In this document: piece after piece, positions 16,993 through 24,115 of the stretch
Position numbering within the stretch: position 1 is the stretch's first letter
Layout of the letters: every line of letters begins with the position of its first letter
Assembly: GCA_018827205.1 (NCBI GenBank)
Contig: JAHJXZ010000004.1
Span: 1-34,926 of the forward strand
Reading direction: 5' to 3'
Length of the DNA: 34,926 nt
Source: Gammaproteobacteria bacterium
GTDB taxonomy: Bacteria; Pseudomonadota; Gammaproteobacteria; Pseudomonadales; Pseudomonadaceae
Notes under the pieces: generated by a model
Seen by the model: the letters and a program-made list of their open reading frames with translations, nothing else
Databases searched by the model: none
Told to the model about the DNA's origin: nothing
Translations under genes and position numbers: made by a program

Positions 16993-18420
16993 CTAAAAAC
17001 CATAGCCCACACCTGAAATATCAACAAAACAAGTTTTACCGCGTCGAAAAATAGACACATACCCAGCCGAAACTAACTCATCCAGCGCCGGATTAAGCTT
17101 ATCCTTCTTCCGGACACATTTAGGGCCATAAATCAAAATGTCATTCTTTTTTATTTTAAGACAACCCGTTTGCCTTTCATCCTTCAGAAACCGCAAAAGC
17201 CTTGCAGCATTCACCTCAGCTTCAGGCGGCGGCATAAATATGCGATAGAACTCATCCGAACACCAAGTGCAATAGTCAATAGCAAACCTTAACGAAGCCA
17301 GAGATATAACTTCACTTTCGCCCTCGAAAATATGCACCAGCGCAGCAACTCTTGATATGTTATCTGCCAGCTTAGATGCTAGATCTCCCGCACCTTCGAA
17401 TCGCCCGCCAACTCTAATCCCCGCCTCTATTTCATTGAACATTTGGACCCATAGGTCAGCAGCTTCGGGAGAGAAGCTAATAGTCTGGCGTGCACGCTTA
17501 CCCTTTTTCAGTACATCAACATTTAATTCAAGCAAAGCTTTAATTCGTTCTTTAAATTTTTTGCTGTGCTCCAGAGAAACTGTAGAATAATTAAGCTCAC
17601 GATAACCCTGAGTAGAAATGGGCTTGCCAACTAAAAATCGCGCCCATAATCCAGATCCACGAAGAATCTCACCGTTGTCACTCACAAAACTACCAAATGC
17701 GGCTGGCTGGGTCATGAACGCAACCGTCAGCCGCGCATCGTTCAGCTCATAGCTTTCGGCCGTCTTCCGATCAACAGTTATGGGATCTCCGCCCCACAAC
17801 GAATTCATCTTAGGAAGATCACGGAAAGCCTTGTTGTTCAGATTTGCCTCAGTCGAGATCAATCCTGCTGATGATATATTCTGGAACATTCCAAACATTA
17901 AGGCTTCTGAAGTTGTGTCGTCGTAAATCATTTTGAAGCGTCGCGGGCGCATTGGTTTTAGTTTGGCATGCTCAATAGCTTCCTCCTCCCAAATCAATGA
18001 GGACTCTTCTTCTCGGGTAGATTTGACTATGCACCTAAAAATTTCTTTATTTTTCATCTCCCATATACTTTGCTTAACCTCCCACACCCTAAGCTCTTCG
18101 GCAAAAGCTATATCCATTTCCCGTTGAAACTCGCGAATTGGGTCCAAGAAAAAATTACCCGCCGAGGTTTTTCGCTCACCAGAATCCGCAATTGTAAGCA
18201 ACATTAGAGAAGTTGGGGTAATCTGCCCAGTTGGCTTTAAAACATCATAAATACCCTGACAAGCAATAGCGATTGCTGCTAGTTCGCCTTGGAAAATCAG
18301 ATCCCTGGGTGCCTTCATAATAAATTCAGCTTCATCCGTTACGGACTTCAGCAACGGTAATGATGTTAGGCTTGGAAACTCAGCATCAATTTTCGGTAGT
18401 ATTCGGTAAAAGTACGTCAT
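16993..18420 (-). CDS. DUF3987 (YfjI-like) protein
   Basis: The 475-aa protein belongs to the YfjI/DUF3987 group found in P4-like elements. It has a degenerate P-loop at about 78-86 (ADSGERKTS) in a RecA/helicase-like fold, a long basic-acidic insertion (about 95-155), a strand MIYDDTTSEALM typical of the family and a possible C-terminal winged helix (about 405-475). Relatives are tied to replication or silencing functions of satellites, but none is well proven. Its ATG overlaps the alpA stop by 4 bp (ATGA), so the two are translationally coupled. The AT-rich composition contrasts with the backbone. Confidence 0.8.
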   Translation of the reverse strand: MTYFYRILPKIDAEFPSLTSLPLLKSVTDEAEFIMKAPRDLIFQGELAAIAIACQGIYDVLKPTGQITPTSLMLLTIADSGERKTSAGNFFLDPIREFQREMDIAFAEELRVWEVKQSIWEMKNKEIFRCIVKSTREEESSLIWEEEAIEHAKLKPMRPRRFKMIYDDTTSEALMFGMFQNISSAGLISTEANLNNKAFRDLPKMNSLWGGDPITVDRKTAESYELNDARLTVAFMTQPAAFGSFVSDNGEILRGSGLWARFLVGKPISTQGYRELNYSTVSLEHSKKFKERIKALLELNVDVLKKGKRARQTISFSPEAADLWVQMFNEIEAGIRVGGRFEGAGDLASKLADNISRVAALVHIFEGESEVISLASLRFAIDYCTWCSDEFYRIFMPPPEAEVNAARLLRFLKDERQTGCLKIKKNDILIYGPKCVRKKDKLNPALDELVSAGYVSIFRRGKTCFVDISGVGYGF

Positions 18421-18689
18421 GGCCTAGCACCACTCATGGTGATCATTTTCCTAGATTGGATCCAGAAAACAATATCCGACTCTAACCAGCCCACAGCTCC
18501 GTGGCCGCATTTACCAGATAGCTTTATTGGTAAAGGGAATGTTGAGTCATAACGGGGTGATTTGGGATTCATCCAGTCGTATATCGTTGATCTCGATATA
18601 CCCAACCGATCAACCACTTTTCGCATTCTAAGAACACTATCAGGCCTGTACTCACCATCGACCTGCGCGTTTACAGCTTTGCCTTTCAC
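18417..18689 (-). CDS. alpA: AlpA-family excision/transcription regulator
   Basis: The 90-aa protein has a MerR/AlpA-type helix-turn-helix (MRKVVDRLGISRSTIYDWMN, about 22-41), the family's FPLPIKLSG stretch and the closing GWLESDIVFWIQSR helix. AlpA of CP4-57 activates excision by promoting its excisionase/integrase function. Start choice: a GTG at 18689 has GGAGG 9 bases upstream and gives a normal length, while extension to 18752 adds a cysteine-rich leader unlike the family. It is the first gene of the alpA-DUF3987 operon, and the region upstream holds a large inverted repeat, a candidate operator. Confidence 0.8.
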   Translation of the reverse strand: MKGKAVNAQVDGEYRPDSVLRMRKVVDRLGISRSTIYDWMNPKSPRYDSTFPLPIKLSGKCGHGAVGWLESDIVFWIQSRKMITMSGARP

Positions 18690-19174
18690 CGCATATGCCC
18701 TCCTTTCAAACGTAAGACAAATGCTATGCCGCTCGTAGCAGGCAAACATCACGCCTGCTCAAATAATTCGGAATAATATCAAGCAACACTATTGACTTTT
18801 AAAAAAGCAATCTAAGCCTATGATTTAAATGGAATTTACCCAAGATACTGAATATGCTTAAATTGCTTGAAAAATAATTAAGCACACCTATTGACTTTCA
18901 AGCCTTAGCAAGAATTTGAGGTCCGTCGTATTGTGAAAACTCTCGATATCCACGGCTATTCCGGCTATTTTCAGCTGGAATAGCCGGAATAGCCGCTGTC
19001 GCCGGACCTAATCCCAGAAATTTGGGTTGATTTTCGTAAAGGCTATTGTTCAAACGACTTGGGGCTTAACCTTGCTTAAAGGATCGAGCGCTTCCGCAAA
19101 GCACAGAATTTCGAATCGAAAAAATCTCAGCCACACATTACTGCCATGACATCAGCACCAAGGAGGATCTACCC
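18690..19174. promoter_or_regulatory. divergent control region between alpA and the rightward cargo operon
   Basis: This 485-bp stretch has no supported gene. It is AT-rich on the alpA side. It holds two copies of CTATTGACTTT (from about 18789 and 18888), the 17-bp inverted repeat at 18953-18995 and a fifth GGCTATT at 19041-19047. It presumably contains both divergent promoters. TTGACT at 18891-18896 could be a -35 box, but its -10 is poor. Confidence 0.5.
18953..18995. repeat. 17-bp perfect inverted repeat made of GGCTATT heptamers
   Basis: Arms 18953-18969 and 18979-18995 pair perfectly around a 9-base loop (TTCAGCTGG). Each arm itself contains the heptamer GGCTATT (or its complement) twice, separated by CC/GG. 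No T-run follows on either strand, so it is not a simple terminator. It may be an operator for AlpA or another regulator, or a hairpin origin. Confidence 0.75.
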
Positions 19175-19504
19175 ATGTCATTGCACTGCCCTCGCTGTAA
19201 CTCCCCAAAAGTCGCTTCTTTCCATCACGCCATGAAAACCGGCGCAGCCATCGGCGCTGTCGGTGGCCTCGCCCGTGGCGTCAGTGCTGCTCTTGCAGGC
19301 GGCAAGGCCGGCGCAGCGCTCGGCGTAATCGCCGGCCCTGTCGGTATCACTCTAGGCTCGGTATCCGGTGCCATTCTCGGTGGTCTGGCCGGAGGCGTTG
19401 GTGGCTGTGCGCTCGGCGCCCAGCTCGGCGAGACGCTCGACCGCCATGTCCTGGCCCACAATCTCTGCCTGCTCTGCGGTCATCGCTTCAACCTACCGGC
19501 CTGA
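19175..19504 (+). CDS. small zinc-ribbon protein split by a glycine-zipper segment
   Basis: The 109-aa protein opens with CPRC (residues 5-8) and closes with CLLCGH (about 99-104), two halves of a treble-clef/zinc-ribbon knuckle. Between them lies a 60-residue Gly/Ala-rich hydrophobic stretch with GxxxG repeats (AGAALGVIAGPVG, GAILGGLAGGVGG), typical of glycine-zipper membrane helices. The two ends would meet on one face of a membrane hairpin and close a metal site. Function is unknown. The start has a strong AGGAGG site. It is first of a rightward block that continues with DUF932. Confidence 0.75.
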   Translation: MSLHCPRCNSPKVASFHHAMKTGAAIGAVGGLARGVSAALAGGKAGAALGVIAGPVGITLGSVSGAILGGLAGGVGGCALGAQLGETLDRHVLAHNLCLLCGHRFNLPA

Positions 19505-19543
19505 TCCGGCCACCGCTCTCCTCTTCCTTACCCATCAATGATT

Positions 19544-19579
19544 GCCGGTGCTGCGCTCTGCGCGGCGCTTTATGCCGGC
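19544..19579 (+). terminator. hairpin upstream of the DUF932 gene
   Basis: Outer arms GCCGG/CCGGC (19544-19548 and 19575-19579) enclose a second stem GCTGCGC/GCGCGGC with one wobble pair (19550-19556 and 19560-19566) and a 3-base loop. Only three T follow the inner stem, so termination would be partial. It ends 22 bp before the ATG of the next gene. Confidence 0.4.
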
Positions 19580-19601
19580 TTGCACCCAAAGGAAATTCGT
19601 C

Positions 19602-20570
19602 ATGGCTCATCAAATCGAACAAATGGCCTACGTTGGTGCTACTCCGTGGCACGGCCTGGGCAACAACCTGCCGCAGAAACAGCCCATCGAAGTCTGGCAA
19701 CGCGAAGCCGGCATGGACTGGCAGATTCTGGAAAGCCCAGTGCACTTCAAGTCGGACGCCATCGGCCACCTGGGCACCATCCACTCATTCCCCGAACAAA
19801 AGGTGCTCTACCGCTCGGATACCAAGGCACCGCTGTCGGTGGTCTCGCAGCGTTACCACACCGTGCAGCCAAAGGATGTCCTGGAGTTTTACCGCGACCT
19901 GACCGAGGTCTCCGGCTACGAGCTGGAAACCGCTGGCGTGCTCAAGGGCGGGCGCAAGTTCTGGGCGCTGGCACGCACCGGGCAGGGCGCTGCACTCAAG
20001 GGTAACGACCAGGTGAATGGCTACCTGCTGCTGGCCACTTCCTGTGACGGCACTCTAGCCACCACCGCAACACCCACCACCATCCGCGTAGTCTGCAACA
20101 ACACGCTGACCATCGCCCTGGACGGCACCAGCCGCGCGATCAAAGTGCCGCACAGCACCCGCTTCGACGGCGACCTAGTGAAGAAGCAGCTCGGTATCGC
20201 CGTCTCGCAATGGGATGACTTCATGTACCGCATGCGCCACTTGGCTGAGCGCAAGGTGCAATGGCACGAGGCGCTAGGCTTTTTCATGAACGTGATGTGC
20301 GAGACCAGCCCGACCGGCGCCCTGCCGGAGCAGCTGCCTAACGAGCGCGCTCTGCGCAAAGTGCAGGAGCTGTACGAAGGTCGTGGCCGTGGCAGCCAGC
20401 TGGACTCAGCACGCGGCACCGCCTGGGGCTTGCTCAATGCCGTGACCGAGTACGTCGATCACGAGCGCCGGGCACGCAGCACGGAGTACCGCCTCGACTC
20501 CGCATGGTTCGGGCAAGGTGCCCAGATCAAGCAGCGCGCCCTGGATACAGCCCTGCAACTGGTCGCCTGA
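19602..20570 (+). CDS. DUF932 phage/plasmid-like protein
   Basis: The 322-aa protein has the TIGR03299/DUF932 hallmark near its start (ATPWHGLGNNLP), the middle YHTVQPKDVLEFYRDL and the conserved VVCNNTLTIALDG block at about 160-180. It has no signal peptide. The family occurs on plasmids, phages and integrative elements beside recombination genes, but its biochemical role is not known. ATG 19602 has AAGGA 9 bases upstream, and the longer frame from 19542 runs through the hairpin. A hairpin precedes it and another follows it, so its mRNA may be a separate unit. Confidence 0.85.
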   Translation: MAHQIEQMAYVGATPWHGLGNNLPQKQPIEVWQREAGMDWQILESPVHFKSDAIGHLGTIHSFPEQKVLYRSDTKAPLSVVSQRYHTVQPKDVLEFYRDLTEVSGYELETAGVLKGGRKFWALARTGQGAALKGNDQVNGYLLLATSCDGTLATTATPTTIRVVCNNTLTIALDGTSRAIKVPHSTRFDGDLVKKQLGIAVSQWDDFMYRMRHLAERKVQWHEALGFFMNVMCETSPTGALPEQLPNERALRKVQELYEGRGRGSQLDSARGTAWGLLNAVTEYVDHERRARSTEYRLDSAWFGQGAQIKQRALDTALQLVA

Positions 20571-20589
20571 CCTTTTACCCACCCCATAA

Positions 20590-20628
20590 CGCCCGACCCG
20601 CTTCGTTGCAGGTCGGGCGTTTCTATTT
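20590..20628 (+). terminator. hairpin between the DUF932 and YqaJ genes
   Basis: CGCCCGACC (20590-20598) and GGTCGGGCG (20611-20619) pair perfectly over 9 bp around a 12-base loop, followed by TTTCTATTT. It is terminator-like with an imperfect U-tract. The next start codon is only 25 bp beyond the stem. Confidence 0.6.
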
Positions 20629-20644
20629 CTGCAAGGTGAACACT

Positions 20645-21649
20645 ATGAAAGCCACTTCATTGAATCGCAGCACCAGCAAAATCCGTCCGGCTCTGCGCCT
20701 GGTCAGCACCAAGGAACTGCCACGCGAGGACTGGCTGCAGATCCGCAAGCAAGGTATCGGCAGTTCGGACGCTGCGGCAGCGGTCGGTCTGAACCCCTAC
20801 AAATCGCAGCTGGAACTCTGGATGGAGAAGACCGGTCGTGATGCTGGCATGCCCAAGGCCGATCCACAGGATGAGGAAAGCCCGATGTACTGGGGCAACG
20901 TGCTGGAGCCCATCGTGGCCTGGCACTACAGCAAGCGCACGAAGAACAAGGTACGGCGCATCAACGCCGTGCTGCAGCATCCCAATCCGGAGCTGCCCTG
21001 GATGCTGGCTAACATCGACCGCGAGGTGATCGCGGCGGACGATGTGCAGATCCTCGAATGCAAGACAGCAGGCATAAATGGGGCACGACTCTGGAAAGAG
21101 GGCGTGCCGGAGTATGTGCAGCTGCAGGTGATGCACCAGTTGGCTGTCACCGGCAAACAGGCGGCTGATGTTGCCGTGCTCCTCGGTGGCCAGACACTGG
21201 AGATCCACCGCATCGAGCGGGATGAGCAGATGATCGCTCGTCTGATCGAGCTGGAGCGCCAGTTCTGGCACTACGTGGAAACCGATACGCCACCGCCGGC
21301 CGATGGCACAGCATCCGCTGATGCTGCCCTGCGTTGCCTCTACCCGGAGGACAACGACCAGGTCGTCGACTTCAGCCAGCATGCTGGCCTGTCAGCGGCT
21401 TACATCGAGCTGAAAGCCGTACGTCAGTCGATTGCCGACAAGGAAAAGCGCGAGGCTGAGCTCAAGCAGATGCTGCAGCAGGCCATGGGTGACGCCAGCC
21501 GGGCTGAGTTCGCCAACGGTTACATCACCTGGCGCAAGGCCAAAGACAGTGTCGGCTTCGATGTCGCGCAACTGCTCAAAGACAAGCCGCACCTGCAGGC
21601 CAAGTACCCACTGCTGAAGCCGGGTGCACGGCGCTTCCTGGTCGGCTGA
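20645..21649 (+). CDS. YqaJ-type viral recombinase exonuclease
   Basis: The 334-aa protein is a lambda-exonuclease-like member of the PD-(D/E)XK superfamily. Visible are the family start (RKQGIGSSDAAAAVGLNPYK, about 40-59), YWGNVLEPIVAWHY with its conserved Glu, the metal-binding ANIDREV, and the ILECKTA strand that gives the E-x-K of the active site. A C-terminal coiled coil follows (about 255-285). Such enzymes resect double-strand ends for annealing recombinases. ATG 20645 has AAGGTGA upstream, and the longer frame overlaps the DUF932 gene in another frame. No Bet/RecT/Erf gene is adjacent. Confidence 0.88.
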   Translation: MKATSLNRSTSKIRPALRLVSTKELPREDWLQIRKQGIGSSDAAAAVGLNPYKSQLELWMEKTGRDAGMPKADPQDEESPMYWGNVLEPIVAWHYSKRTKNKVRRINAVLQHPNPELPWMLANIDREVIAADDVQILECKTAGINGARLWKEGVPEYVQLQVMHQLAVTGKQAADVAVLLGGQTLEIHRIERDEQMIARLIELERQFWHYVETDTPPPADGTASADAALRCLYPEDNDQVVDFSQHAGLSAAYIELKAVRQSIADKEKREAELKQMLQQAMGDASRAEFANGYITWRKAKDSVGFDVAQLLKDKPHLQAKYPLLKPGARRFLVG

Positions 21650-21680
21650 AACCCAGCTTTTCCAACCCTTCCCTCCCCTT

Positions 21681-21721
21681 GGCCAGTCCATGCAGTTCGC
21701 GCTGCGTGGCTGGCCTTTTTT
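21681..21721 (+). terminator. hairpin terminator between the YqaJ gene and the next gene
   Basis: GGCCAG (21681-21686) pairs with CTGGCC (21710-21715). An inner stem CCATGCAG/CTGCGTGG with one wobble pair continues after a single-base bulge, around a 6-base loop. Six T follow at once. This is a strong rho-independent terminator 20 bp before the next gene's start, so that gene needs read-through or its own promoter. Confidence 0.75.
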
Positions 21722-21740
21722 CATTTCCAGGAGAATCACC

Positions 21741-22691
21741 ATGCTCAAAGGTCTGGCTATCACTCCGCCGGTACTCGGGCGGATTTCCATCGGCAAGGTC
21801 ATCGAGAAGAACGGCAAGCGACTACCGGAGAAGGATGACCAGTTCACCATCACTTCCCAGGTACAAGGCAAGGAAGGCTGGCTGCTGCACCCGCTGAATG
21901 AGGAGCTACGTCAGGGCAAGGACAACAAGTTGCGCAGCATTCCGGTACGCCTGCTGTTCAACGAACCGGAGCTGAACTTCAGGGCGGACTACACGCTGTT
22001 CGACCGGCAGTCTGGTCGGCCGGTTTGCGTCGGTAATGGCGAGACCTGCAAGCGGGTCACACAGGACGGTATGCAGTCATTGCCCTGTCCTTCACCAGAT
22101 GCCTGCCCACTGGCGAAAGGCGGTGCCTGCAAGCCCTATGGCCGACTGAACGTGGTCATTGGCGATGAGGATCCGCTGGGAAGCTTTGTATTCCGCACCA
22201 CCGGTTTCAACAGCATCCGCACCCTCGCAGCCCGCCTGCATTACTTCCAAGCCATCTCGGGTAATCGCCTGGCCTGTCTGCCGCTGGAGTTGCGCCTGCG
22301 AGGTAAGTCGACTCGCCAGAGTCATGGCACGCCGATCTTCTACGCCGACCTGACAGTACGCGGTGGCATGGACATGGCTGAAGCGCTGGTGACCGCCAGT
22401 GAACTCGATTCGCGGCGGCAAGCTGCAGGCTTCGATCAAGCCGCCTTGGATGAGGCAGCACGACGCGGCTTTGGCAACGGAGCATTCGAAGACAGCGAGG
22501 AGGATGTCAGCGCCATCGTGGAAGAGTTCTACCCCGAGGGTGAAGCCCCTGCTGCAGCAACAATTTCGCAACTCAACCCCACCAAACCCAGCCTGACTGA
22601 AAAGCTCGATGCACAAGCTGCTCGTCAAACCCCACCCACAGACCGAGACCAAGGAGGCCGCCATGCGCCTGCACAAGCTGAAAGCCAGTGA
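21741..22691 (+). CDS. conserved mobile-element protein with Cys cluster (hydrolase or metal-binding family)
   Basis: The 316-aa protein opens with PPVLGRISIGKVIEKNGKRL. It has a five-cysteine region at about 94-131 (CVGNGETC, then CPSPDACPLAKGGAC), a likely metal site, and an acidic, low-complexity C-terminus (from about 245). Databases usually label such proteins hydrolase or metal-binding. The opening also recalls the Gp3-like recombination directionality factors of phages, but I hold that only weakly. ATG 21741 has CAGGAG 8 bases upstream. Its end overlaps radC by 29 bp, implying coupled expression. Confidence 0.7.
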   Translation: MLKGLAITPPVLGRISIGKVIEKNGKRLPEKDDQFTITSQVQGKEGWLLHPLNEELRQGKDNKLRSIPVRLLFNEPELNFRADYTLFDRQSGRPVCVGNGETCKRVTQDGMQSLPCPSPDACPLAKGGACKPYGRLNVVIGDEDPLGSFVFRTTGFNSIRTLAARLHYFQAISGNRLACLPLELRLRGKSTRQSHGTPIFYADLTVRGGMDMAEALVTASELDSRRQAAGFDQAALDEAARRGFGNGAFEDSEEDVSAIVEEFYPEGEAPAAATISQLNPTKPSLTEKLDAQAARQTPPTDRDQGGRHAPAQAESQ

Positions 22692-23160
22692 CACGACCGG
22701 CACCTACCTGGTCGAGTCGCCGGTGACGGAAAACGACATCCTGCTGATGGCCAGGCAACTGGCCAGTCTGCGCCTGCGCAAGGGACGTGCACTGACCTCG
22801 CCTAAGGAGGCGTTCAGTCACCTGCAGACGCTGCTGGCTGATTATGAGCACGAGGTTTTTGCACTGCTCATGCTCGACAGCCGACACCGGGTGATTGCGT
22901 TCGAGGAAGTGTTTCGCGGAACCCTGGATGGAGCCAGCGTCTACCCACGGGAAATCGTGAAGATCGCCTTGGAACACAACGCAGCGGCAATCATCCTGGT
23001 ACACAACCACCCCTCAGGTGATCCCGAGCCCAGCCAGGCGGATCGCAATCTCACCACGAAACTGCAGGACGCACTGAATCTGGTCGGAGTCAGAACGCTC
23101 GATCACGTTGTGGTAGGCCAGGAGGATTGTGTGTCGTTGGCTGAGCGCGGCTACCTGTAA
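22663..23160 (+). CDS. radC: RadC/YfjY-like JAB-domain protein
   Basis: The 165-aa protein consists almost only of the RadC MPN/JAB domain. The metal motif is intact: the Glu in FEEVFRG, then HNHPSGDPEPSQAD giving H-x-H and the distal Ser/Asp. The N-terminal HhH region of chromosomal RadC is missing, as in short mobile-element copies such as YfjY of CP4-57. Despite the name, a DNA-repair role is unproven. ATG 22663 has AAGGAGG 6 bases upstream, and the earlier ATG 22609 has none. It begins inside the preceding gene. Confidence 0.88.
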   Translation: MRLHKLKASDTTGTYLVESPVTENDILLMARQLASLRLRKGRALTSPKEAFSHLQTLLADYEHEVFALLMLDSRHRVIAFEEVFRGTLDGASVYPREIVKIALEHNAAAIILVHNHPSGDPEPSQADRNLTTKLQDALNLVGVRTLDHVVVGQEDCVSLAERGYL

Positions 23161-23170
23161 GGAGGTGCCA

Positions 23171-23344
23171 ATGAAACTGCTGCTACGGACTGTTGCCTCG
23201 GCATTCATGTTTGCCGGGATCTTGGCCGGTTGTCTGGCGATATTGCTGCTGATGATTCTGATGGTGCGCTTTCCACCATTGCTGATTGCCGTGGTGTTGG
23301 CGTGCTGGATCTACCGGAAGCAGAAAGTAAGAATGAACCCTTGA
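23171..23344 (+). CDS. 57-aa membrane peptide
   Basis: The product is nearly all hydrophobic: residues 9-32 and 34-48 form two likely transmembrane helices (FMFAGILAGCLAILLLMILM, then LLIAVVLACWIY) with a basic C-terminal tail (RKQKVR). It starts 10 bp after the radC stop behind a perfect AAGGAGG and is followed by a terminator, so it is the last gene of the radC transcript. No family is recognised. Confidence 0.65.
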   Translation: MKLLLRTVASAFMFAGILAGCLAILLLMILMVRFPPLLIAVVLACWIYRKQKVRMNP

Positions 23345-23349
23345 ACAGT

Positions 23350-23399
23350 GAGCCAGCGTGGGTAGTCGAAAGACTGCCTGCAATGGCTCCCTCTTTTTT
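23350..23399 (+). terminator. rho-independent terminator ending the rightward block
   Basis: GAGCCA (23350-23355) pairs with TGGCTC (23384-23389). An inner stem around GAAA (TAGTC/GACT region) stabilises it, and six T follow at 23394-23399. It lies between the 57-aa gene and the convergent relE gene. Confidence 0.75.
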
Positions 23400-23414
23400 C
23401 TTTTGCCCTGGTAG

Positions 23415-23696
23415 CTAACGCTTACCTGCTGCCTTGTAAGCTGCACTTCGTTCACGCTTGCCCACTGCGACCACAATCACAACCACCCGATCATCTTCGA
23501 CCCGATACACCAAACGATAGCCTGCTGTTCGGAGCTTGATCTTGTAGTGCCCAGGCAGATCCCTGAGGGCATCAGCCTGTACCTTTGGTGCTTCCAGCCG
23601 CTCACGCAGTTTTTTCTTTGCCTGCTCACGCACTGTATGACCCAGCTTCTCCCATTCCTTCAGCGCTGAGGGCAGGAACTCGAGCTTATAGGTCAT
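23415..23696 (-). CDS. relE: RelE toxin (ribosome-dependent mRNA interferase)
   Basis: The 93-aa protein aligns with E. coli RelE over its length (FLPSALKEWEKLGHTVREQ, YKIKLRTAGYRLVY, VGKRERSAAY). The functional residues known in E. coli RelE, namely Lys52, Lys54, Arg61, Arg81 and Tyr87, are present at the same numbers, so it should be active in cutting mRNA in the ribosomal A site. Its start overlaps the antitoxin end by 11 bp (23686-23696), the usual coupled order of antitoxin then toxin. Its role here is probably stabilising the element. Confidence 0.9.
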   Translation of the reverse strand: MTYKLEFLPSALKEWEKLGHTVREQAKKKLRERLEAPKVQADALRDLPGHYKIKLRTAGYRLVYRVEDDRVVVIVVAVGKRERSAAYKAAGKR

Positions 23697-23931
23697 CCAG
23701 GTTCACCGGCACACCCTTCTCACCGGAGCGTGCATTAACGACATCGATCAGATCCAGATCGTCCAGACGGTCCAGCATCTGCTCGTACAGCTCGGCTGGC
23801 ACCATGTACCCCATCACGCGGTTATGATTGAGAACGGCGACCGGCATGCCACCAGCACCAGCCATAACACCGGTGGGGTTTTTCTTCAGCTCAGAAACGC
23901 TCACTGCAACGTCAGCCAAAACACTCTGCAT
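23686..23931 (-). CDS. relB: Phd/YefM-like antitoxin partner of RelE
   Basis: The 81-aa protein has the Phd/YefM-type DNA-binding N-terminus (ADVAVSVSELKKNPTGVM, then PVAVLNHNRVMGYMVPAELY) and an acidic C-terminus (LDRLDDLDLIDVV) that would wrap the toxin. It is unlike E. coli RelB, so this is a RelE toxin with a Phd-family antitoxin. Such pairs are often named relBE in pseudomonads. AAGGAG lies 7 bases before the ATG. The upstream 30 bp contain two AAGACC words 13 bp apart that may form the autoregulatory operator. Confidence 0.85.
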   Translation of the reverse strand: MQSVLADVAVSVSELKKNPTGVMAGAGGMPVAVLNHNRVMGYMVPAELYEQMLDRLDDLDLIDVVNARSGEKGVPVNLDDL

Positions 23932-24115
23932 ACCATAGCTCCTTTTTTAGGTCTTTATTTTGGTCTTAAGGTGCATAGCATAGCAAGGCATCCCCATGGG
24001 CAATCTTCCAAATGGCACGAGGCGTCCAATTTTGAACCGCCGCCATCTGGGAGAACTGATTGCCCTGAAGCCTCCCATTCAGCTGTGAGCCCATGCGGCT
24101 TGCGCGGACTGCTCC

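Noticed and set aside
18789..18898. Two CTATTGACTTT copies as a pair of promoters
   Set aside because: TTGACT resembles a -35 box, but neither copy has a convincing -10 at 16-18 bp, so a promoter call is not supported.
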